A DNA stretch of 64,000 nucleotides from Sporolactobacillus kofuensis. Its GTDB lineage: Bacteria; Bacillota; Bacilli; Bacillales; Sporolactobacillaceae. Under the pieces are notes generated by a model. It had not been told where the DNA came from. It did not search any database and saw nothing but the letters and a program-made list of their open reading frames with translations. Shown one piece after another: positions 1-7,263 of the stretch; within the stretch, counting starts at the first letter, position 1, and the number at the start of each line of letters is the position of its first letter. The translations under genes were made by a program, and so were the position numbers. The DNA lies in assembly GCF_024125425.1 (NCBI RefSeq), contig NZ_JAMXWN010000002.1:248001-312000 (forward strand), given 5' to 3'.

Positions 1-22
1 TTAATGTTTAAATAAAGAAAAG

Positions 23-311
23 CGATGAAGAGAAGAAGTAGAAAGGGAACGGATCCGCAGAGAGTCCCGGATGGTGAGAAGGGGCATCGGTGAACTTTCG
101 AACATGGCCTCTGAGCTGCGTGGCTGAACGGTGATTCATGATCAAAGTAAGTCACGACAAGTTAAGGTTCTTGTTGTCAAAACCAAAGTATAAGGTGCTG
201 GAGCACTTCGTACTTATTGAGGCCGATCATGAAAATGGTCGGTGAAGTAAGGTGGTACCACGGGATAACCAACCCCCGTCCTTAGTCGAAAGATTAAGGA
301 CGGGGGTTTTT
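23..311 (+). promoter_or_regulatory. T-box riboswitch leader, predicted tRNA-Met specific
   Basis: This is a T-box leader that senses uncharged tRNA and controls the SAM hydrolase-family gene beginning at 358. Stem I is visible: CGCAG near 55 pairs with CTGCG near 137, with the AGAGAG GA-motif on the 5' side and GAG on the 3' side. The 3' half reads GAA-C-ATG-G-CC-TCT-GAG, placing ATG (Met) at 111-119 as the specifier codon followed by a purine. The T-box core GGTGGTACCACGG lies at 251-263. Its variable base is T, which would pair with discriminator base A, fitting tRNA-Met. An intrinsic terminator follows. The 5' boundary is approximate because the promoter was not identified. The Met assignment is an inference from these two matching features. 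Confidence 0.88.
273..311 (+). terminator. T-box intrinsic terminator
   Basis: A 12-bp perfect stem (273-284 with 295-306) and a 10-nt loop is followed by five T. It is the OFF-state terminator of the T-box leader and overlaps the downstream side of the antiterminator. Confidence 0.92.
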
Positions 312-357
312 AACATTTAGAATGGTTAAGAATAGAGTGGAAGGAAAGGTGATTGGA

Positions 358-1197
358 ATGAGCAAGGCATTGGTATTTCAAACGGATTTCGGACTTGTAG
401 ACGGAGCGGTTTGTGCGATGTACGGCGTTGCCAATTCCGTAGATCCGACTTTGAGAATTTTTGACTTGACGCATGATATTCCCCAGTACAATATTTGGGA
501 AGCTTCTTATCGGTTACGCCAGACAATCGATTATTGGCCGGAGGGAACAGTTTTCGTTTCGGTTGTCGATCCCGGTGTCGGTTCTGCCCGACGCAGTGTG
601 ATTGCCAGAACACGCCGCAATCAGTACATCATAACCCCTGACAATGGAACACTGACACATATAAAAAAAATCGAAGGTATTGAAAGTGTGCGTTATTTCG
701 ATGAAAAGAAGAACAAGTTACCCTCAGCAGGGGAATCCTTTACTTTTTTCGGTAGAGATATTTACGCGTTCACCGGTGCAAAACTTGCATCAGGCATCAT
801 TGACTATGATCATTTTGGTGAAGAGGTTCCGGTCTCTTCGATCGTCGAATTACCGATTGTTCCAGCCTATCGTGAGGGCAACCAATTGAACGGTACGATT
901 GACATCCTCGATGTTCGCTTCGGTAATCTCTGGACAAATATAGATCACTTGCTTTTCCGGGAATTGCAGGTTGGGCGTGGTGATCGGCTAGCGGTCAATA
1001 TCAAAAATGATACGCGTACAGTTTATGAGAACACGATGACATTCGCACGTTCGTTCGCTGAAGTTGCCATTGGTGAGCCACTCATCTATATCAATTCGCT
1101 CGAAAACATCGGCATCGCGATTAATCAAGGCTCGTTTGCGAAGGCGTACAGTATCGGTACCGGAACCAACTGGCATATTTCTTTTCGCAAAGCGTAA
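358..1197 (+). CDS. SAM hydrolase / SAM hydroxide adenosyltransferase family protein (DUF62)
   Basis: Members of this family split S-adenosylmethionine with water to adenosine and methionine. They are related to the SAM-dependent chlorinase and fluorinase. The protein has the family landmarks FQTDFG (Asp10), SVVDPGVGS (Asp71), an Arg pair at 78-79 and PDNG at 94-97. The residue expected in the FHGRD motif is Phe, giving TFFGRD near residue 140, so the His of the reported Asp-Arg-His triad seems to be absent. The start at 358 follows AAGGTGAT; an in-frame ATG at 322 has no SD. Length 279 aa is normal. The Met T-box upstream implies induction during methionine shortage, consistent with methionine recycling or SAM control. 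Whether the protein is catalytically active is uncertain. Confidence 0.85.
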   Translation: MSKALVFQTDFGLVDGAVCAMYGVANSVDPTLRIFDLTHDIPQYNIWEASYRLRQTIDYWPEGTVFVSVVDPGVGSARRSVIARTRRNQYIITPDNGTLTHIKKIEGIESVRYFDEKKNKLPSAGESFTFFGRDIYAFTGAKLASGIIDYDHFGEEVPVSSIVELPIVPAYREGNQLNGTIDILDVRFGNLWTNIDHLLFRELQVGRGDRLAVNIKNDTRTVYENTMTFARSFAEVAIGEPLIYINSLENIGIAINQGSFAKAYSIGTGTNWHISFRKA

Positions 1198-1311
1198 CTT
1201 TTTTCATCGTGATTTCCTTGGAAATTCATCTGAGAAGATGTCTCCTTCGATGAGCTACACAGATCAGAAAAAGGGAAGACAGTATTTTTCACTCAGTAAT
1301 TGCATGTTAAA

Positions 1312-1361
1312 AAAACGAAACAGCATAAACGTTTGAATGACGTTTGTGCTGTTTCGTTTTT
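1312..1361. terminator. Bidirectional intrinsic terminator
   Basis: A long A/T-flanked stem (1312-1332 with 1340-1361) lies between convergent genes. It has T-runs on both strands, so it can serve the SAM hydrolase-family gene and the aldo/keto reductase. Confidence 0.85.
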
Positions 1362-1380
1362 AATCGTCAGGATCTGTAAA

Positions 1381-2286
1381 TTAGACAATATCCAGCGGAA
1401 CTTTTCCCGAAGGACGAGGGAAAGCCAGATTGAGGGTACGCTCTTCTTCAGCTGTTAACCGAATGGCAACAGCTTTAGCATTCTGAAGCACATGCTCAGG
1501 CTGTCCGGCCTTTGGAATGGCCACAATATGCTGGTTTTCGGCATGACGGATGCTCCATGCCAGTAGTAATTGAAGCGGTGTGATCTGGTGCGCCTGGGCA
1601 ATTTTGATCACCGAAGAATCGTGGAGCAGAGCATTTTTAAGCGAACCGCCTTCTGCAAGCGGGCAATAGGCCATGAATGGTACGTGATGTGCCGCTTGCC
1701 ATGGAATCAGATCAAATTCAATACCGCGAGAGCCAAGATGATAGAGGACTTGATTGACTGCACAGTGGGTACCGCCGGGTACGGACCATAGTTCTTCCAT
1801 ATCTTTTGTGTCAAAATTGGAAACACCCCAGCGAAGGATTTTGCCTGCTTTTTTTAATTCCTCCATACCGCGGACTGTCTCCTCCAGAGGTGTGGCTCCG
1901 CGCCAATGCAGCAAGTAGAGGTCAAGATGATCGGTACCCAGCCTTTTCAGACTCTGCTCACAAGCTGTTTTCAGTCGTTTTCGATCCGCATGGTTTGGGT
2001 ACGCCTTACTCACAAGAAATACTTCATCTCGAAGATCAGTGATCACCTCGCCAATCAGTAATTCCGACCGTCCTTCGCCATACATTTCTGCAGTATCAAT
2101 CAGCGTTAATCCTAAACGTACACCAAGGCGCAAAGATTCGATTTCATTCTGATGCTTGAACGGGTCGTCCCCCATACGCCAAGTGCCTTGACCAATAGCA
2201 GGAATCTTTGTTCCGTCTGCAAGTGTTATTTTTCGATTTTCCAAATCGTGTCGAATACGCGCAGTCTCGTCGTCTTCCAAATGCAT
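1381..2286 (-). CDS. Aldo/keto reductase family oxidoreductase
   Basis: Cytosolic NADPH-dependent reductase of the aldo/keto reductase superfamily, a (beta/alpha)8 barrel. The catalytic tetrad is visible as Asp64 (LIDTAEMYGEG), Tyr69, Lys94 (LVSKAYP) and His127 (LLHWRG). The 301-aa length and the N-terminal GTWRMGD motif fit the family. ATG at 2286 follows a clear SD (AGAGGAGG). The gene lies 19 nt downstream of an AlkD-like gene on the same strand, so the two are probably cotranscribed. The substrate cannot be read from sequence. Pairing with an alkylation repair enzyme suggests, but does not prove, a role against reactive aldehydes. Confidence 0.9.
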   Translation of the reverse strand: MHLEDDETARIRHDLENRKITLADGTKIPAIGQGTWRMGDDPFKHQNEIESLRLGVRLGLTLIDTAEMYGEGRSELLIGEVITDLRDEVFLVSKAYPNHADRKRLKTACEQSLKRLGTDHLDLYLLHWRGATPLEETVRGMEELKKAGKILRWGVSNFDTKDMEELWSVPGGTHCAVNQVLYHLGSRGIEFDLIPWQAAHHVPFMAYCPLAEGGSLKNALLHDSSVIKIAQAHQITPLQLLLAWSIRHAENQHIVAIPKAGQPEHVLQNAKAVAIRLTAEEERTLNLAFPRPSGKVPLDIV

Positions 2287-2305
2287 GATGGATCTTCCTC
2301 CTCTT

Positions 2306-2986
2306 TCAGGTTGAATGGCTATTTAACCATTTTAATCCTTCACGTTTGCTTAATGGTTTAAGATCATGATGCTGAATAAATTGCTGGACCGAATCCGGAG
2401 CTGTCTTCGAATATTCACGCAGTACCCACCCGATCGCCTTCTGGATAAAAAATTGATTTGAATCTGTGTTCAGCAGTATGTATCGGTACAAGCGTTCCTC
2501 GTCTGTTGCATCTTTGTACTTTAGTTGAAAGAGTAGGGCGGCACGGCGCAGCCAAAAGTTGTCATCAATGATCCATTTTTCAGCATACTGTTCAATAAGA
2601 TCAGGATACTTTTGAAAAAGTGGACCGCAGCTTTGCGGTGAAATGGTGTCCACCGAATCCCACCATGATTTGGTGACAATCATCCACTCTAGTAAAGGTA
2701 TGTGTTGGTCATTTAAGACACGCCGAGCACGTTGCAAGAGATCGAGTGCGGCAATCTGACATTCGCGCTCAGGCTGATTCCAGAGCATCGTGGTGACATC
2801 ATGGAGTTCGTCTGCTTTTGGAAGCCCGTTTGTTTTCGTGAAATCGCGAACCAGTTGCCTGCGCTCTGGTGCCGGGATGCCGAAGAAAGGGAATTGGTTA
2901 CGCATATAGCGCTCCATTTGCTGTGCTTTCTCAGCATTGCGATGCGCGTTAAAAGTGTGAATTAATGGTGATAGGTCATAAGACAT
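2306..2986 (-). CDS. DNA alkylation repair protein, AlkD-like glycosylase
   Basis: Belongs to the AlkD/AlkC HEAT-repeat DNA glycosylases, which remove positively charged 3-methyladenine and 7-methylguanine from DNA without base flipping. The 226-aa protein is all-helical in character. It carries the family pattern PFFGIPAPERR near the N-terminus and the Trp/Asp-rich TKSWWDSVDTI stretch near residue 107, where AlkD has its substrate-contacting Trp and Asp, plus FFIQKAIGWVLREYSK near the C-terminus. ATG at 2986 follows AAGGTG. It is the first gene of a two-gene minus-strand unit with the aldo/keto reductase. Confidence 0.9.
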   Translation of the reverse strand: MSYDLSPLIHTFNAHRNAEKAQQMERYMRNQFPFFGIPAPERRQLVRDFTKTNGLPKADELHDVTTMLWNQPERECQIAALDLLQRARRVLNDQHIPLLEWMIVTKSWWDSVDTISPQSCGPLFQKYPDLIEQYAEKWIIDDNFWLRRAALLFQLKYKDATDEERLYRYILLNTDSNQFFIQKAIGWVLREYSKTAPDSVQQFIQHHDLKPLSKREGLKWLNSHST

Positions 2987-3351
2987 TGGCGCACCTTCTT
3001 TTTACTATTTAGCTATGTCTAAAATTAATGGTGTTTTTCTGACCAAAAGGCAGTGTGTGAGACGCCTGTGGGATCGTTCCTGATGATTGGTGCCAGTGAG
3101 CCCCGCAGATTTTAACAAAGCCTAACAGTTAATTGTTTAAAGGGGTCACTGTGTGACTATTTTCTGTAAATCGTTTCTTCTATAATCCCACAATTTCATA
3201 CACAATACGAATGATTTGATGCAAAGAATTTCAAATTCTTTCATTCCCTAAAACTTGCCATTCTTTTTTTCTCCTAAACTATGATCTTCATTGTACAATT
3301 AAGTAAAAATAAAAATTTCCGAAGGATTTTCTATTAAGGAGTTACTGTGTT
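2987..3351. other. Intergenic region between divergent genes
   Basis: Holds a partial copy of the dispersed repeat family (about 3057-3115) and AT-rich promoter DNA for the YfhO gene and the alkD-like gene. No further gene was seen. Confidence 0.6.
3057..3115 (+). repeat. Dispersed repeat family, copy A (partial)
   Basis: Matches the GAGACGCCTG...CCAGTGAG-CCCCGCAGA core of the family seen best at 47.9 kb. Only the first third of the unit is recognisable, and it has several substitutions. Confidence 0.65.
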
Positions 3352-5685
3352 GTGATACTGCTTATTTTTCTGAAGAAAATGTACCGATCAAATTATATAA
3401 AAGTATTTCTGCTCTGCTTGCTGACCTCAGGATTGATGTTCTTACCTTCAATTCTTGCAAACAAGGGCCTATTTACGTTAGTAGGAGATTTTAATTATCA
3501 ACAGATTCCTTTTAATATGCTGAGTAATCGTGCTATTAAGAGCGGTGATATATTTTGGAACTGGTCGACCGATTTGGGGAGTAATTTTATAGGTTCATAC
3601 AGTTTCTATACGCTAGGAAGTCCATTTTTCTGGCTGAGTCTTCTTTTTCCGGCATCTTTTTTTTCTTATATTATTGGTCCGATGCTGATGCTCAAGTATT
3701 GTGTGGCAGGAATGACCGCCTATGCCTATATTCGGCGCTATGTGAAGGATGGCCGTTATGCAATCATGGGTGCTTTGCTGTACGCATTTTCAGGTTTTTC
3801 AACCGTTAATCTGATGTTCAATCACTTTCACGATGTGGTCGCGTTCTTTCCTTTATTATTGGTTGGTTTTGATCGCTTGGTTGAGGACAAGAAGAAGGGC
3901 TGGTTTGCTGCGGCTGTCGCATTGAACGCTACGCTGAACTTCTTTTTCTTCATCGGTGAAGTGGTTTTCTTAATCCTTTATTTCGTCTTCCGGTATGTCG
4001 TCGAGGATTGGAAAAACTCTATTCAACGCTTGCCGCGAATTGTTTTGGAAGGGGTGCTCGGCATTGGGATGGCCGGTATCCTGTTCGTTCCTGCAATCCT
4101 GTTTACTTTGCAAAATCCGCGTCTCGACTCTTTTCTCTATGGACCGAACGCGTTGGTTTACATGGGCAGTCGCTATCTGCTAATGATTAAGGCTATTTTG
4201 ATGCCGGCGGATCTGATGCCGCATCAGTCCGCAATTTTTCCGTCGGATTTTACATCCAGCAGTGCGTACTTGCCCCTGTTTGGCCCGGTGCTCGTGATTG
4301 CGATGATGCTTGGCCGCAAAAATTGGATGAAACGGATGATCATTGTCTCGTTCATTATGGCGTTAGTACCACTTTTGAACAGCTTTTTCTATGTATTCAA
4401 CGCTTCCTATTATGCGCGCTGGTTTTACATGCCGGTGCTGATTATGGCGTTGATGTCCGCTGTGGCGCTTGAGCAACGAGAGCATATCCAGTTAAAAAAA
4501 AGCTTATTGATCACAGCGACTGCGCTGGCAGTGCTTTCGGCATTTCTCCTTTTCTATCCATGGAGCGAGACTCAGAAGAGTGGGGTTTTTCATTATGATC
4601 AGTTTCTTTTTTATCTAACCACAGCCGCTGCAGGCCTTGCCGCCACCTATTATCTTGTGTGGCGATTTAGAAATGCTCGTTATTGGTACAGAGCGACGCT
4701 GCTCATGCTTGTTCTTTTTTGCGGCGGACTTGGTTTGTTTAATATTTTCGCAACACATTCAATCTATGACTATCAATCCGGACAAGCGATTCAAAATAAC
4801 GTCGTGAAAACAGGGCGAATGGTGAAGGCTGCGCTGCCAAAGACGGAAAACTATCGCATCGGGATCAGCGATGATGGCTGGAATCTGGCGATGGTTGCCG
4901 GCTTGCCGACAGTAAATTCGTTTACAAGCATGGTTAATGGTTCTATTTTTGAATTTTATCAATCGATTGGATCACCACGAGCTGTAAAAACGGTCATTCC
5001 TGAGTATGCTTATGGGCTGAAGCCATTATTATCGGAACGCTTTTATGTGACCACAATAAAACAGGATAGTGGAAAACTCTATACTTCTTTCTTTAATGGG
5101 ACCAATTGGATTTATATCTATGAAAACAAGGATACACTGCCGATTGGCTTCACTTACGACTACTATATTACGCAGAGTCAGTTCCAGCATGTGCCTGATG
5201 AGTTCAAACATTTGGTACTGCTACGTGCCGTCGTGATTAAAGCAAATGATGTAACAAAAGTAAAAAATTTCCTAGTACCGTTGCCGGAATCTGAGCTGTA
5301 TACCACAACGAAGGCAGGGTATCGGCATGATTTGAAGATGCGTGCAAAAGAAACGTCAACCGATTTTCATCGTGATCGTTATGGCTTTACTGCTGACATT
5401 CGGGCTAATGCTGACAAATATGCCTTTTTCAGTGTGCCTTATGATAAAGGATGGTCGGCCAAAGTGAACGGAGTGTCCGTGCCGATTCTCGACGCAGACG
5501 GGATGATGATTGTTCCAATCGGTGATGGGACCAACCATATACGCTTTGATTATCGAACACCAGGCATAATAAGTGGCTTTCTCTTGGCGCTTTTCGCTTT
5601 TTCGACTTTTTCTGTATACATGTTCTATGGAAGGATTTTCGCACGTCATCAGCGTCCAGCAACAGGGTCATTCATCGAAAAATAA
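3352..5685 (+). CDS. YfhO family integral membrane protein
   Basis: A 777-aa polytopic membrane protein of the YfhO family. Relatives in Bacillus and Listeria are needed for glycosylation of lipoteichoic acid and act outside the membrane as GT-C-like transferases. The N-terminal 480 residues contain about a dozen hydrophobic segments. The early loop GDFNYQQIPF carries the acidic residue typical of the family. Residues from about 490 to 740 form a large extracytoplasmic domain ending in the conserved FFSVPYDKGWSAKVNG pattern, and a last membrane segment follows. GTG at 3352 is preceded by AAGGAG with 10-nt spacing; ATG at 3379 is an alternative. It stands alone between repeats, and its acceptor is unknown here. 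Confidence 0.87.
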   Translation: MILLIFLKKMYRSNYIKVFLLCLLTSGLMFLPSILANKGLFTLVGDFNYQQIPFNMLSNRAIKSGDIFWNWSTDLGSNFIGSYSFYTLGSPFFWLSLLFPASFFSYIIGPMLMLKYCVAGMTAYAYIRRYVKDGRYAIMGALLYAFSGFSTVNLMFNHFHDVVAFFPLLLVGFDRLVEDKKKGWFAAAVALNATLNFFFFIGEVVFLILYFVFRYVVEDWKNSIQRLPRIVLEGVLGIGMAGILFVPAILFTLQNPRLDSFLYGPNALVYMGSRYLLMIKAILMPADLMPHQSAIFPSDFTSSSAYLPLFGPVLVIAMMLGRKNWMKRMIIVSFIMALVPLLNSFFYVFNASYYARWFYMPVLIMALMSAVALEQREHIQLKKSLLITATALAVLSAFLLFYPWSETQKSGVFHYDQFLFYLTTAAAGLAATYYLVWRFRNARYWYRATLLMLVLFCGGLGLFNIFATHSIYDYQSGQAIQNNVVKTGRMVKAALPKTENYRIGISDDGWNLAMVAGLPTVNSFTSMVNGSIFEFYQSIGSPRAVKTVIPEYAYGLKPLLSERFYVTTIKQDSGKLYTSFFNGTNWIYIYENKDTLPIGFTYDYYITQSQFQHVPDEFKHLVLLRAVVIKANDVTKVKNFLVPLPESELYTTTKAGYRHDLKMRAKETSTDFHRDRYGFTADIRANADKYAFFSVPYDKGWSAKVNGVSVPILDADGMMIVPIGDGTNHIRFDYRTPGIISGFLLALFAFSTFSVYMFYGRIFARHQRPATGSFIEK

Positions 5686-5763
5686 TTGTTAATTTTCCCT
5701 ATGAAACTGCCGAATTTTTATGATTTACAAAGGTTCAGCGGTTTTTGCTCAAAAGAAAAGAAT

Positions 5764-5955
5764 GTATAACCTTTTTGCATAAAAATACAGCGAAGATTCG
5801 AGACGCCTGCGGGACCGTTTCTGTTGATGCGAGCCGAGTGCGACCCCGCAGATTTTTGTGTGTTTGAGGAGGCTCACGGATCGCCCGCGTCAAGCGAGCA
5901 ATCAAAGCACAATTAATGCAAAATAAGAACTGGGCGGTTTTTGCTCAGTTTTTTC
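5764..5955 (+). repeat. Dispersed repeat family, copy B
   Basis: A near full-length copy running from ATAACCTTTTTGCATAAAAA through GAGACGCCTGCGGG, ACCCCGCAGA, GAGGAGGCTCACGGATCGCC and AAGCGAGCAATC, to the GACTGGGCGG-like tail AACTGGGCGG. It fills most of the 5686-6146 gap. Confidence 0.8.
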
Positions 5956-6146
5956 TTTTTAAAAAAACTTTAGTGATTAAACGCGTTGTATCGACATATG
6001 GATGAATACTTGATAGAATAGCAAGCACAGGTTCATTTCTAAAGAGGATATTCTATAAGTATTGTCCTTATTCTTAAGCAACCTCGGTAGAGATGAACAA
6101 GATACAGAAAAAATACGAAACAGAAGATGGATGGAGGGTGTTGAAG

Positions 6147-7214
6147 TTGACAAATGAAGTGAAGCACGAAGGATTGACAGTGAAGAAATACGTGAATAAT
6201 GTGCTTACTGGTTTAGCAATAGGAATTGTTGCCGGATTGATTCCGTCTGCATTGCTCAGTGAAATCTGTAAGGCGCTTGCCCCTCACGCACCGATTTTCG
6301 GGATTATCTTGCAGATTGTTACAACAATTATGTTCACGGTCCCATTATTAATCGGAACCGCCATTGCCTTCAACTTCAAGTTGAATCCGATCCAAATGGT
6401 GGCAGTCGCATCGGCAACGTACATTGGTTCCGGAGCTTTGAATTTTACCCCGAACGGTGTCCTTGTGACCGGCATGGGCGACTTGATTAATACATTGTTA
6501 ACAGCCAGCATAGCCGTTGGTGTTGTACTCATCGTTGGCGATAAACTGAAGGCATTCGCGCCTCTTGTCTTACCGACCATCGTGTGTATTGTTTCAGGCG
6601 GTCTTGGTCTATGGATGCTGCCCTTTGTCCGTAAGATTACGATGGCCGTCGGTCAGCTCGTGGACAGTTACTTTGCGCTACAACCAATTGTTATGGGGAT
6701 TATGGTTGCAGTCAGCTTTTCAATTATCATTCTTTCTCCGATCTCTACAGTCGCAATTGCGACAGCGATTAGTATGAGCGGGATTGCATCCGGCGCGGGT
6801 AACCTTGGAGTTGTTGCAGCAGCGGTGGGCATGTTTATCGGCGGACTGCGTGTGAATCCAATCGGTCTCTCGCTTTCCGCTTTGCTCGGTACACCGAAAA
6901 TTATGATCGCGGCGGTTGTACGCAAACCGAAGATTCTGATTCCGGTCGTATTAAATGCTGCCTTACTTGGCATCCTTGCTGTTGTTTTTGACATTAAAGG
7001 AACGCCGATTAGTGCAGGATTTGGCTTTTCTGGTCTTGTCGGACCAATCAACGCGATTCGGTTTATGTCCGGCGGTGCCACATTGAGCAATCTGCTGATT
7101 ATTGTGCTCGTGTTTATTATCATTCCTTTCGCAGGCGGTTGGTTCTTTGAATGGCTGTGCCGCAAGCTGCATCTCATTACCAAGGAAGACTACAGTACAA
7201 GTCAAAATAAATAA
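6147..7214 (+). CDS. PTS IIC-like transporter (PfoR/PTS_EIIC_2 family)
   Basis: A membrane protein of about 355 aa with roughly ten hydrophobic segments, resembling PTS sugar transporter subunit IIC proteins of the PTS_EIIC_2 group that includes PfoR. Family-type stretches are AIAFNFKLNPIQMVAVASAT and the Gly-rich GGLRVNPIGLSLSALLGTPK. TTG at 6147 is chosen because GGAGGG lies 8 nt upstream; the ATG at 6093 has no good SD. No IIA, IIB or sugar-catabolic gene is adjacent. Whether it transports by phosphorylation or has a regulatory or transport role without PTS partners cannot be decided here. Confidence 0.78.
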   Translation: MTNEVKHEGLTVKKYVNNVLTGLAIGIVAGLIPSALLSEICKALAPHAPIFGIILQIVTTIMFTVPLLIGTAIAFNFKLNPIQMVAVASATYIGSGALNFTPNGVLVTGMGDLINTLLTASIAVGVVLIVGDKLKAFAPLVLPTIVCIVSGGLGLWMLPFVRKITMAVGQLVDSYFALQPIVMGIMVAVSFSIIILSPISTVAIATAISMSGIASGAGNLGVVAAAVGMFIGGLRVNPIGLSLSALLGTPKIMIAAVVRKPKILIPVVLNAALLGILAVVFDIKGTPISAGFGFSGLVGPINAIRFMSGGATLSNLLIIVLVFIIIPFAGGWFFEWLCRKLHLITKEDYSTSQNK

Positions 7215-7227
7215 TTTTAATAAGCTG

Positions 7228-7259
7228 ACATCGATGCCGATCGGCATCGATGTTTTTTT
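7228..7259 (+). terminator. Intrinsic terminator at intron insertion site
   Basis: A perfect self-complementary 26-base palindrome (7228-7253) is followed by seven T. It ends the PTS IIC-like gene. The group II intron begins five bases further on, the typical target context of class C introns. Confidence 0.92.
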
Positions 7260-7263
7260 CATT

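Noticed and set aside
111-120. Reading the T-box specifier as TGG (Trp) or CAT (His)
   Set aside because: The common layout GAA-N-codon-purine-CC fits ATG-G, and the T-box base predicting discriminator A fits tRNA-Met better than tRNA-Trp.
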